Positions 32,290 to 42,749 of a stretch of 64,000 nucleotides of DNA are shown one piece after another. Each line of letters opens with the position of its first letter. Within the stretch, counting starts at the first letter, position 1. The position numbers and the translations under genes were made by a program. Under the pieces are notes generated by a model. That model did no database searches and was not told the origin of the DNA. It saw nothing but the letters and a program-made list of their open reading frames with translations. Origin of the DNA: Xenopus tropicalis (lineage: Eukaryota > Chordata > Amphibia > Anura > Pipidae); the NCBI RefSeq assembly GCF_000004195.4, contig NC_030680.2, positions 3,638,960-3,702,959 on the forward strand. The letters are read 5' to 3'.

Positions 32290-33978
32290 ACATCGTCCTA
32301 CCCACCATGCCAGGGATAGAGGGGGCACAGTGTCCTACCCACCATGCCAGGGATAGAGGGGGCACAGTGTCCTACCCACCATGCCAGGGATAGAGGGGGC
32401 ACAGTGTCCTACCCACCATGCCAGGGATAGAGGGGCACAGTGTCCTACCCACCATGCCAGGGATAGAGGGGGCACAGTGTCCTACCCACCATGCCAGGGA
32501 TAGAGGGGGCACAGTGTCCTACCCACCATGCCAGGGATAGAGGGGGCACAGTGTCCTACCCGCCATGCCAGGGATAGAGGGAGCACAGTGTCCTACCCGC
32601 CATGCCAGGGATAGAGGGGGCACAGTGTCCTACCCGCCATGCCAGGGATAGAGGGGGCACAGTGTCCTACCCGCCATGCCAGGGATAGAGGGGGCACAGT
32701 GTCCTACCCGCCATGCCAGGGATAGAGGGGGCACAGTGTCCTACCCACCATGCCAGGGATAGAGGGGCACAGTGTCCTACCCACCATGCCAGGGATGGAG
32801 GGGCACAGTGTCCTACCCACCATGCCAGGGATAGAGGGGGCACAGTGTCCTACCCGCCATGCCAGGGATAGAGGGGGCACAGTGTCCTACCCGCCATGCC
32901 AGGGATAGAGGGGGCACAGTGTCCTACCCGCCATGCCAAGGATTGAGGGGGCACAGTGTCCTACCCGCCATGCCAGGGATAGAGGGGGCACAGTGTCCTA
33001 CCCGCCATGCCAGGGATAGGGGGGCACAGCTTCCTACCCACCATGCCAGGGATAGAGGGGGCACAGTGTCATACCCACCATGCCAGGGATAGAGGGGGCA
33101 CAGAGTCCTACCCGCCATGCCAGGGATAGAGGGGGCACAGTGTCCTACCCGCCATGCCAGGGATAGAGGGGGCACAGTGTCCTACCCGCCATGCCAAGGA
33201 TTGAGGGGGCACAGTGTCCTAGCCGCCATGCCAGGGATAGAGGGGGCACAGTGTCCTAGCCGCCATGCCAGGGATAGGGGGGCACAGCTTCCTACCCACC
33301 ATGCCAGGGATAGAGGGGCGCAGCGTCCTACCCACCATGCCAAGGATTGAGGGGGCACAGTGTCCTACCCGCCATGCCAAGGATAGAGGGGTGCAGCGTC
33401 CTAACCGCCATGCCAGGGATAGAGGGGCGCAGCGTCCTACCCACCATGCCAAGGATTGAGGGGGCACAGTGTCCTACCAGCCATGCCAAGGATTGAGGGG
33501 GCACAGTGTCCTACCCGCCATGCCAAGGATTGAGGGGCGCAGTGTCCTACCCGCCATGCCAAGGATAGGGGGGCACAGCGTCCTACCCACCATGCCAAGG
33601 ATTAGGGGGGCACAGCGTCCTACCCACCATGCCAAGGATTGAGGGGGCACAGTGTCCTACCCGCCATGCCAAGGATTGAGGGGGCACAGTGTCCTACCCG
33701 CCATGCCAGGGATAGGGGGGCACAACGTCCTACCCACCATGCCAGGGATAGGGGGGCGCAGCGTCCTACCCACCATGCCAAGGATTGAGGGGGCACAGTG
33801 TCCTACCCGCCATGCCAAGGATTGAGGGGGCACAGTGTCCTACCCGCCATGCCAAGGATTGAGGGGGCACAGTGTCCTACCCGCCATGCCAAGGATTGAG
33901 GGGGCACAGTGTCCTACCCGCCATGCCAAGGATTGAGGGGGCACAGCGTCCTACCCGCCGTGCCAAGGATTGAGGGCC
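32290..33978 (+). repeat. 37-bp tandem array
   Basis: About 45 units containing TCCTACCCACCATGCCAGGG and ATAGAGGGGGCACAGTG. Variants cluster by position: CCCACC with GGGATAG to the left, CCGCC with AAGGATTGAG to the right. A longer block of about 258 bp (seven units) appears twice (near 32860 and 33118). Confidence 0.96.
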
Positions 33979-34651
33979 CCAGTGGCACAGTTTATAGGGG
34001 GCGTGAAGTCCCCACGGCTACAGCAAAGGCAGAGGGGGGCAAATTGCTTGGACAACTGGGATTAAAAATGTCTTTGAGGGGCGGGGGGGGGGCAATGGGG
34101 TAGTTTGCTCACTGCCAGCACAGTATGAAAAGTGCAATTGCCAAGCTTTCTACCCACAATGCAACATCCCCCCCCCCCCCCCCCCCAAAAAAAATTCCAG
34201 AGTAAATGCAGTGGCCAAGGGGGCTATGTGTTTGGCACGTGATCAGGGTTAGACTGGGCCGACAGGACACCGGGAAAGAACCCAGAACCAATCCCCACCA
34301 CAAAGTATTGGGGTTCCGCCCAGGACACTGGGGGGCAGTAGGGGCCCTTACACCCCAGTCTGACCCTGATCCATCAAGATTCTGTGAATCAGGTGCAATT
34401 ATACTGAAAATGCCCCCAGTCTCGTTGACCTTTAATGAACAAGAAATTTTCCCCCCCCAACTGCACCTGCACTCAGGAACGACCCCCCTATTAAACAAAC
34501 CCCCCCCTTATGGAACTCCCAACCATTTCTAATTAACAAGAGCCTGGAATGGTGAAGCTTTACTTGCCCTTTAAATATGATCACACCGATCTGAAAAGCG
34601 AAGGGTAAATATCCCAAACCCACTGACGTCCAATAGCCCTGCTGGTTCTGA
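33979..34651. other. Intron 1 segment, no gene
   Basis: Degenerate sequence with a 19-base C run at 34168-34186 followed by an A run. No gene. Confidence 0.35.
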
Positions 34652-35048
34652 TATGTATCAGGAGTCAGAACCAGCAGTGCAGGGAAGGGAAAGGGACAGA
34701 CACAGTGACAGTTACACATAACTATAAACCCAGTGAGAATGAGGAATGAATGGGTATTGGGGAGTTGTATCAGGAGTCAGAACCAGCAGTGCAGGGAAGG
34801 GAAAGGGACAGACACAGTGACAGTTACACATAACTATAAACCCAGTGAGAATGAGGAATGAATGGATATTGGGGAGTTGTATCAGGAGTCAGAACCAGCA
34901 GTGCAGGGAAGGGAAAGGGACAGACACAGTGACAGTTACACATAACTATAAACCCAGTGAGAATGAGGAATGAATGGATATTGGGGAGTTGTATCAGGAG
35001 TCAGAACCAGCAGTGCAGGGAAGGGAAAGGGACAGACACAGTGACAGT
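34652..35048 (-). repeat. R112 array, second intron 1 block
   Basis: About 3.5 units in reverse orientation. The sequence just before it (TGCTGGTTCTGATA) is a short inverted piece of the same unit. Confidence 0.95.
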
Positions 35049-35427
35049 TGGGGGTAGGTTCTGCTTACCCCCCCTGGGGCATTTCTAATGAATCTGACAG
35101 GTAAATGCCCCACAGCTAAACATGAAGTTCAGGTTTCTGACAGATTTCCGAGGCTCTGGGCAAATAAAATCACAGGAAAGCGACTCTGGGCCCTAAACCT
35201 ATAAAAAGGTTTTTATGAAGAGAGAGCGTTGCCGGCGGATCGATACATGGATACGGAGCGCCTGTGTAACTACACTCACTGCTATTTCTGACTCAAGTGC
35301 TTTTTATTGTACGGAAGGAAGTGCCGCTTGATTCGCTGCCCTCACAGGTATGTAAGTGGGTCCGACAGTGCCCGGGGGGGTCCAACAGAACCGCCTGAGC
35401 TTGCCCTTTGTACCCTCACATTTCAAC
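35049..35427. other. Single-copy intron segment
   Basis: No gene; unique sequence such as GGCGGATCGATACATGG. Confidence 0.35.
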
Positions 35428-35942
35428 TGTAAAGGGGAAGTAAAATTTACAAAAAAAAAAAAAAATAGAATATTCTTAGGTTTAAACCATAACCATATAC
35501 TTACAGCTTATTGGCTACTGCAATATTAGTCATAGGCAGCCAATCACTCATGTTCCAGTCAGACAGTGCCCCCCCCGGTCATGCAGTAATTGGGAAGTAA
35601 CTTGGGGGCGGTTTTTATAGGGTCGGGGGTGACAGAACACCAGGAAGAAACCCAGTGAGCCCTGTCGACCCAGAGCCAATCACAGCCAGCGCTTCCCCCC
35701 AACTGTGGCAAAAGTATGTGGGGGTCCCAGAGGGGCCGTGGGGTAGCAACCCTGGTGGGCCTCATACATCCCAGTCTGACCCTGCGCATGTTACATTGTA
35801 ATAAATGCCTGGTTGCTAGGATCATTAAGCCTAGCAACCAGTCATCTCTATACTAAACTAGAAAGCTCTGGTGAAACCATAAATCCAAGTGCAAATCCGC
35901 TCAGATTTTTTATACCTTCAAGGTGTATTTCCCCTTTACAAT
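35428..35942. mobile_element. MITE of about 515 bp with inverted ends
   Basis: Left end TGTAAAGGGGAAGTAAA and right end TATTTCCCCTTTACAA are inverted copies. An internal GGTTGCTAGGATCATTAAGC...CCTAGCAACC palindrome marks it as related to the other MITEs here. No open frame of note. Confidence 0.7.
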
Positions 35943-36255
35943 GACTCCCCTGCCATTACAGGGGCTGCACGGCGCCCCAAACCTCTCGGGGGTCCGGATT
36001 GGACGCTCCTTCCATTTAAGGGAAAGCGATGACATTTCTAGTTAATACCAAAAAGTAATTTTTCTTGTGCGGTGACATAAAACCAATTACAGGAGCAGAG
36101 CTCAATACCGGCTGATAGTTATTTAACTACTCGGCCAATTCCCCACTGTCATCCGTCACTTTAAATCACCGGGAAGGGGGGGGGGGGGGGGAAGTCTGCT
36201 GCACAGTCTGAAGGGCACTGTAATATTATAGGGGGGGGGGGGTTCAGCCTCCTGG
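35943..36255. other. Possible conserved non-coding element
   Basis: No gene. Unique AT-rich DNA with TTCTAGTTAATACC, AAACCAATTACAGGAGC and TATTTAACTACTCGGCC, flanked by G runs at 36177-36190 and 36232-36241. Confidence 0.3.
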
Positions 36256-36868
36256 TGCTGAGTTGTAGTTCAACAACTCAGCACAATTCAGCAGGAACAG
36301 CCCACTAAGTTTGCTCATAGCCTGTACAAAGAGATACCATAAAACTATGGCACATAGGGATTCCCCTGTACTAAGCACAATTCAGCAGGAACAGCCCCTA
36401 AGTTTGCTCATAGCCTGTACAAAGAGATACCATAAAACTATGGCACATAGGGATTCCCCTGTACTAAGCACAATTCAGCAGGAACAGCCCCTAAGTTTGC
36501 TCATAGCCTGTACAGAGAGATACCATAAAACTATGGCACATAGGGATTCCCCTGTACTAAGCACAATTCAGCAGGAACAGCCCCCTAAGTTTGCTCATAG
36601 CCTGTACAGAGAGATACCATAAAACTATGGCACATAGGGATTCCCCTGTACTAAGCACAATTCAGCAGGAACAGCCCCTAAGTTTGCTCATAGCCTGTAC
36701 AGAGAGATACCATAAAACTATGGCACATAGGGATTCCCCTGTACTAAGCACAATTCAGCAGGAACAGCCCCCTAAGTTTGCCCATAGCCTGTACAGAGAG
36801 ATACCATAAAACTATGGCACATAGGGATTCCCCTGTACTAAGCACAATTCAGCAGGAACAGCCCCTTA
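36256..36868 (+). repeat. 93-bp tandem array
   Basis: About 6.5 units containing CACAATTCAGCAGGAACAGC, TTTGCTCATAGCCTGTAC and CTATGGCACATAGGGATTCC. Single-base indels after ACAGCCCC shift the frame between units. Confidence 0.97.
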
Positions 36869-37337
36869 TATTTGCTCACAGCCAATCATGCAGTCAAACT
36901 AAATCACATGGGGCCGGCTAGAATAGCTCACATGACTAGACCAACCTGTAGCCAATCAGACAATTAGAATGTTCCCAGGCCAAGACCACCTGTAACTGGT
37001 CAGGACATGATTACAGAAGAGGGGGGTAGATACAGGGAACAGCTTCCCAGCTGAGGCAGTGGAGCCAATACATAAAAAACCGATTCAAACTCAGTTTCTA
37101 CTCACTACACAATTCTAACTGCCCCCCCCCCTTGGTGCAGGAGTGAGAACCGGCAGTGCAGGGAATACAAACAGCTCAGAAATAAACACATTTACAAGTG
37201 ACAGGAAAACCTGCACCAATGAGGAATGAGTTGGAGTCGGAGGGGGGGGGGGCAGTTTTGGGGGGCAGTTTCCCTTTACAGCAGTGTCGGGTTCATCCAT
37301 ATTCATTGGCTGGGGGACTTGCATATAAATGACTTAC
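36869..37337 (-). other. lmo1: Intron 1 immediately after exon 1b
   Basis: Unique sequence with C and G runs (37123-37132, 37241-37251). No gene on either strand. Confidence 0.4.
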
Positions 37338-37362
37338 CATCCTCCTTCTCTAACACCATCAT
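37338..37362 (-). CDS. lmo1: lmo1 proximal first coding exon (1b)
   Basis: Encodes MMVLEKED plus the first base of Gly9, ending in donor G|GTAAGTCA. Joined to exon 2 it gives 156 aa, the length of human LMO1, whose N-terminus is MMVLDKEDG, so this is its direct counterpart with Glu for Asp at residue 5. The second ATG has the better initiation context (A at -3, G at +4); the first has G at -3 but A at +4. No upstream coding exon is needed. The 25-nt coding part is too short to be seen as an open frame and was found by searching for the missing N-terminus. Confidence 0.93.
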
Positions 37363-37980
37363 CTCAGGGTCGGGGGGGGTGGGGGACCCCAGAGACCCCT
37401 CCTGCTCCAGAAGCTGCCGGGGTCGGGTTGTACCGGTCCCTGGGAACCCAAATGACACAATGTAGCCGGGTCGCCGACTCTCCCCAATGAGCTCCTTGCT
37501 CCGGTCTAGAACACCAACCCCCCCCCCGCTTGGGACACTTGGGGTCTCCCCGACTTCAGTAATTCAAAGTCAGATGAGCGGAACCATCATGGGCCGGGGG
37601 GGGGATCTCCTTGTTTGGGGGGGGCTGCTGTTAGAAGGCTTTCCATTGGGTAATAATACAAATAGACGGCAAGGGGGTCTCTTTCTAACAGGCAAAGCCC
37701 CCCTAACTCTTCATTATTCTTCCAATGGAGCCGGCGACACGGACGACAGAGACGCACCCCCCTCCGACAGACGCAGCGACCCCCCGGCGCTTCCTTACTT
37801 TGTAACAATGTAGCGGAGAGGATTCGGGGTTTTTCCTTCCCAAATTGTCCGACCGGAACGGTTCGATCCACCCCCGGAGCGACTGATCGCCGGTACCCAG
37901 GGGAGAAATCGTATTTATTCGGCCCCCCGACACCTCCTTTCTATTCAGCCGAACCGGAGACGCAGCTACATTGTCTCTGT
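37363..37980 (-). promoter_or_regulatory. lmo1: Exon 1b leader / proximal promoter region
   Basis: CpG-containing sequence upstream of the exon 1b ATG, probably 5' UTR in part. A TATA-like GAATAAATAC lies on the minus strand at 37911-37920. The exact start site cannot be read from sequence. Confidence 0.45.
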
Positions 37981-38073
37981 CGCTGCCGCCGCTGCCTTTC
38001 TCTGTCCCTCCGCTTTGTACTCCTGCCCCCAAATAAACGCACAGATTTCCCACAGACCCTTTTATTCTCCTGT
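37981..38073 (-). promoter_or_regulatory. lmo1: Proximal promoter element matching the distal one
   Basis: On the minus strand, ACAGGAGAAT, then AGGGTCTGTGGGAAAT, then GGACAGAG and AAAGGCAGCG occur in the same order and similar spacing as in 54510-54606. The first 29 bases match at about 24 positions. This suggests a shared core promoter or early leader. Confidence 0.55.
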
Positions 38074-38300
38074 CACGGTTTCATGGGCAATTTAAAAGCC
38101 TTTCGGCTCATTAGCGCCACCTGCAGCTCAGTCTGCGCAACCGCAACGCAAATTACAGGGGAGAATTACTGCGACCTGTCTGCCGGCTGCACTGGGGCCC
38201 TGAGGAGCGGCGACTCAGCTGAGACACACGGTGGGGGTGGGGGTGGGGGTGGGGGGGGGGTCGTTATTCACTTGTTAAAAACAAGAAGCGGGGCCCTTTG
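38074..38300. other. Flank of the proximal promoter with G-quadruplex motif
   Basis: Unique sequence with TTTAAAAGCC near 38092 and a (GGGGGT)n tract at 38231-38260. No gene. Confidence 0.45.
38231..38260 (+). repeat. (GGGGGT)n G-quadruplex motif
   Basis: Three GGGGGT units followed by ten G, preceded by CGGT. Meets the G3+N1-7 four-run pattern with very short loops. On the strand that is template for lmo1, about 160 bp upstream of the proximal promoter element. Confidence 0.85.
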
Positions 38301-38445
38301 TTAAAGGGGAAGTTAACCTTGACAATTAAGATTAATTGGAAGATAATTTGCAGTTGGTCGTCGTTCTATGTGTTATTAAACATGTTTGTCTTTACATGGC
38401 TGTAAGCGTTGACATGTTGACAACTGGTTGCTAGGGGTTAATTTA

Positions 38446-38466
38446 CCTAGCAACCAGGCAGCAGCA
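38446..38466 (+). repeat. Target-site duplication, left copy
   Basis: Twenty-one bases beginning CCTAGCAACCAGGCAGCAGC are repeated exactly at 40558-40578, bracketing the inserted retroposon. A further related copy at about 40591-40609 shows the MITE itself may carry tandem copies, so the duplication is likely but not certain. Confidence 0.6.
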
Positions 38467-40557
38467 TGAGAGTGTAAGCTCTTTGGGGCAGGGCTCTCTT
38501 CCCCTCCTGTATCGGTTATTGATTGCTTTATATGTTACTCCTTGTAGAGTGTAAGCTCTTTTGGGCAGGGCTCCCTTCCCCTCCTGTATCGGTTATTGAT
38601 TGCTTTATATGTTACTCCTTGTAGAGTGTAAGCTCTTTTGGGCAGGGCTCCCTTCCCCTCCTGTATCGGTTACTGATTGCTTTATATGTTACTCCTTGTA
38701 GAGTGTAAGCTCTTTTGGGCAGGGCTCCCTTCCCCTCCTGTATCGGTTACTGATTGCTGTATATGTTACTCCTTGTAGAGTGTAAGCTCTTTTGGGCAGG
38801 GCTCCCTTCCCCTCCTGTATCGGTTACTGATTGCTGTATATGTTACTCCTTGTAGAGTGTAAGCTCTTTTGGGCAGGGCTCTCTTCCCCTCCTGTATCGG
38901 TTATTGATTGCTTTATATGTTACTCCTTGTAGAGTGTAAGCTCTTTTGGGCAGGGCTCCCTTCCCCTCCTGTATCGGTTATTGATTGCTTTATATGTTAC
39001 TCCTTGTAGAGTGTAAGCTCTTTTGGGCAGGGCTCCCTTCCCCTCCTGTATCGGTTACTGATTGCTTTATATGTTACTCCTTGTAGAGTGTAAGCTCTTT
39101 TGGGCAGGGCTCCCTTCCCCTCCTGTATCGGTTACTGATTGCTTTATATGTTAATCCTTGTAGATTGTAAGCTCTTTGGGGCAGGGCTCCCTTCCCCTCT
39201 TGTATCGGTTACTGATTGCTTTATATGTTACTCCTTGTAGAGTGTAAGCTCTTTTGGGCAGGGCTCCCTTCCCCTCCTGTATCGGTTACTGATTGCTTTA
39301 TATGTTACTCCTTGTAGAGTGTAAGCTCTTTTGGGCAGGGCTCTCTTCCCCTCCTGTATCGGTTACTGATTGCTTTATATGTTACTCCTTGTAGAGTGTA
39401 AGCTCTTTTGGGCAGGGCTCTCTTCCCCTCCTGTATCGGTTACTGATTGCTTTATATGTTACTCCTTGTAGAGTGTAAGCTCTTTTGGGCAGGGCTCCCT
39501 TCCCCTCCTGTATCGGTTATTGATTGCTTTATATGTTACTCCTTGTAGAGTGTAAGCTCTTTTGGGCAGGGCTCCCTTCCCCTCCTGTATCGGTTATTGA
39601 TTGCTTTATATGTTTCTCCTTGTAGAGTGTAAGCTCTTTTGGGCAGGGCTCCCTTCCCCTCCTGTATCGGTTATTGATTGCTTTATATGTTACTCCTTGT
39701 AGAGTGTAAGCTCTTTTGGGCAGGGCTCCCTTCCCCTCCTGTATCGGTTATTGATTGCTTTATATGTTACTCCTTGTAGAGTGTAAGCTCTTTTGGGCAG
39801 GGCTCCCTTCCCCTCTTGTATCGGTTACTGATTGCTTTATATGTTACTCCTTGTAGAGTGTAAGCTCTTTTGGGCAGGGCTCCCTTCCCCTCCTGTATCG
39901 GTTATTGATTGCTTTATATGTTTCTCCTTGTAGAGTGTAAGCTCTTTTGGGCAGGGCTCCCTTCCCCTCCTGTATCGGTTATTGATTGCTTTATATGTTA
40001 CTCCTTGTAGAGTGTAAGCTCTTTTGGGCAGGGCTCCCTTCCCCTCCTGTATCGGTTATTGATTGCTTTATATGTTTCTCCTTGTAGAGTGTAAGCTCTT
40101 TTGGGCAGGGCTCCCTTCCCCTCCTGTATCGGTTATTGATTGCTTTATATGTTACTCCTTGTAGAGTGTAAGCTCTTTTGGGCAGGGCTCCCTTCCCCTC
40201 TTGTATCGGTTACTGATTGCTTTATATGTTACTCCTTGTAGAGTGTAAGCTCTTTGGGGCAGGGCTCTCTTCCCCTCCTGTATCGGTTATTGATTGCTTT
40301 ATATGTTTCTCCTTGTAGATTGTAAGCTCTTTGGGGCAGGGCTCCCTTCCCCTCCTGTATCGGTTACTGATTGCTTTATATGTTACTCCTTGTAGAGTGT
40401 AAGCTCTTTGGGGCAGGGCTCTCTTCCCCTCCTGTATCGGTTATTGATTGCTTTATATGTTACTCTGTATGTCCAATGTATGTAACCCACTTATTGTACA
40501 GCGCTGCGGGGTATGTTGGCGCTTTTAAATAAATGTTAATAATAATAATAATAATAC
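38467..40557 (+). mobile_element. SINE-like retroposon with internal 77-bp expansion
   Basis: The 3' part (40466-40557) reads GTATGTCCAATGTATGTAAC, ACAGCGCTGCGGGGTATG, TTAAATAAATG and ends in (AAT)n, the kind of tail seen in frog L2-dependent SINEs. The 5' part begins GTGTAAGCTCTTTGGGGCAG. Family assignment is from memory of similar repeats and needs a library search. Confidence 0.6.
38469..40466 (+). repeat. 77-bp tandem array inside the retroposon
   Basis: About 26 units at 77-78 bp spacing (AGAGT at 38469, 38546, 38623), containing GTAAGCTCTTTTGGGCAGGG and CTCCTGTATCGGTTATTG. The last unit runs straight into the single-copy tail. Confidence 0.96.
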
Positions 40558-40832
40558 CCTAGCAACCAGGCAGCAGCAAGGCATAATTGCCCTAGCAACC
40601 AGGCAGCAGTTTTAGTAGCAGATGAGTAGGAAAGAGCCTGAAGGGAAATATAATAATAATAATTAAAAAAAAGAATAATAATTAAAATGAAAGTCTTTTG
40701 GTGACTTTTGGTTGCCTAGGTCAGTGATCCCCCTGGCAACCAGTCTGATAATGGGAAAACCATGGGGAAAAAAACACGACCAACTGAACAGTTGCTTGGG
40801 ATGGGTATGTCGCTAATATACAAAGGTAACAT

Positions 40833-41578
40833 TTGGGCAATAAAAATAAATGGGCAATCCAGCGGGTGTGCTTGGGTATTGTAGAACTACATCTCCCAGA
40901 ATCCTATTGAAAGAGCGCTGTGTACCCCCCCCCCCCCCCCCCCCCGGTGCCCCCCTGTGATTGGAGGGTTGGGACCCTGAGGCGCCGGAGCAGAAACTAA
41001 TTTATTTGGCAAATTTTATTTTATTTAAAAAAAGACCCCAGAGCAGCCGCGCAGACCCCCCCTCTTTATAAATATAACCGCCAATCATTCATGTAGGAAC
41101 ACAAATCAATAAGAACATAAGGACCTGCTTATTAACCCCTTCCCTGCTTGGTGACACTCAAATTCCCCATTCTTGCCTATAGTGCAGCCTTGTGATTGGT
41201 TCTCACTGTTCCGTCCCATAATGCCTAGCGACCGGGCGCAGTTTTAGGGTGCACAAGACGAGGGAATTCTGCTCCCCCCAAGTCTAAGCCACAAACAGGA
41301 ATTATCCATCAAAGAAAGTTTACAATAAATTCTGCTTCGTGTCCCCTCCTTCTGCCGAAATGTGATTTCCCCTGAAAAATGGATTCTTGCCGCGGCCGCA
41401 GGGGCGTAAATTATACGGTTTCATCAGAAGTGAGAGGTGGGTGAGATATGGGCTGTACAGCCGCTACCTTAAACTCCTGCGGGGAAAGTCTGCAATTCCA
41501 CCTTAAATGACTTACCCAGTGCCGTGCCATGTATATACTTCTGGTTAGTGTACCTACCTACTGTGTGTGCCTCCCCTA
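40833..41578. other. Intron 1a segment, no gene
   Basis: Unique to degenerate sequence with a 21-base C run at 40925-40945. Contains AACTACATCTCCCAGAATCC (40886-40905), a word frequent in frog repeats. Confidence 0.35.
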
Positions 41579-42372
41579 TATACTGTATTAGGTACCTACC
41601 TAGTGCTACCAACCCCTATTTCTGTAGGGAAATGAGAGCAGGGCAGGCAGTAACCCTTCCAACACTTTCCCCTGTCTCTGCCCCTATATATTAGGTACCT
41701 ACCTAGTGCTACCAACCCCTATTTCTGTAGGGAAATGAGAGCAGGGCAGGCAGTAACCCTTCCAACACTTTCCCCTGTCTCTGCCCCTATATATTAGGTA
41801 CCTACCTAGTGCTACCAACCCCTATTTCTGTAGGGAAATGAGAGCAGGGCAGGCAGTAACCCTTCCAACACTTTCCCCTGTCTCTGCCCCTATATATTAG
41901 GTACCTACCTAGTGCTACCAACCCCTATTTCTGTAGGGAAATGAGAGCAGGGCAGGCAGTAACCCTTCCAACACTTTCCCCTGTCTCTGCCCCTATATAT
42001 TAGGTACCTACCTAGTGCTACCAACCCCTATTTCTGTAGGGAAATGAGAGCAGGGCAGGCAGTAACCCTTCCAACACTTTCCCCTGTCTCTGTCCCTATA
42101 TATTAGGTACCTACCTAGTGCTACCAACCCCTATTTCTGTAGGGAAATGAGAGCAGGGCAGGCAGTAACCCTTCCAACACTTTCCCCTGTCTCTGTCCCT
42201 ATATATTAGGTACCTACCTAGTGCTACCAACCCCTATTTCTGTAGGGAAATGAGAGCAGGGCAGGCAGTAACCCTTCCAACACTTTCCCCTGTCTCTGCC
42301 CCTATATATTAGGTACCTACCTAGTGCTACCAACCCCTATTTCTGTAGGGAAATGAGAGCAGAGCAGGGAAA
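41579..42372 (+). repeat. R103 array, block B
   Basis: About 7.7 units, same orientation as block A; some units have CTCTGTCCC for CTCTGCCCC. Confidence 0.97.
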
Positions 42373-42749
42373 TCAGTTGCACAGAGCAATGCATTTAGCT
42401 TAATTTCCTAAATTAACTCATAATTGCCCCCCCTATACTGGGCCTGTCTGTATGTGAGTGGGTGCCGGCGTATGAGCACGGGAGAGATATACAGCGCCCA
42501 TACCTTATTTTAATTAGTTTTCCCTTATCCTGGCTCTAACGGCTATGAAACCACTTTCATTTGGAATGGCTAATCCTCTCGTCCTTGAGCGACTCACTGC
42601 CCAATATATCATCCGACACTCACAGTCCTTCCCTTCTCTGCTGAAAAAGTTCCACAATTGTCTCTATGGAGATTGCATTGTGTGAGAGAGAGAGCCCTCA
42701 TCATTATCCTGGTGTTGCTGGTGTTTTTTGGACTGTGTATATATAAGAA
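42373..42749. other. Intron island, possible conserved element
   Basis: No gene. Unique: CTTAATTTCCTAAATTAACT, ATTTTAATTAGTTTTCCC and ACTTTCATTTGGAATGGC. Confidence 0.3.

Larger units (their letters stand above)
38301..40832 (+). mobile_element. MITE split by a nested retroposon
   Basis: Left part (38301-38466) starts TTAAAGGGGAAGTTAACC with GATAATTTGCAGTTGG and GGTTGCTAGGGG. Right part (40558-40832) resumes with CCTAGCAACCAGGCAGCAGC, then GGTCAGTGATCCCCC and ACAGTTGCTTGGGATGGG. The 2.1 kb between them is an inserted retroposon. Confidence 0.75.
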
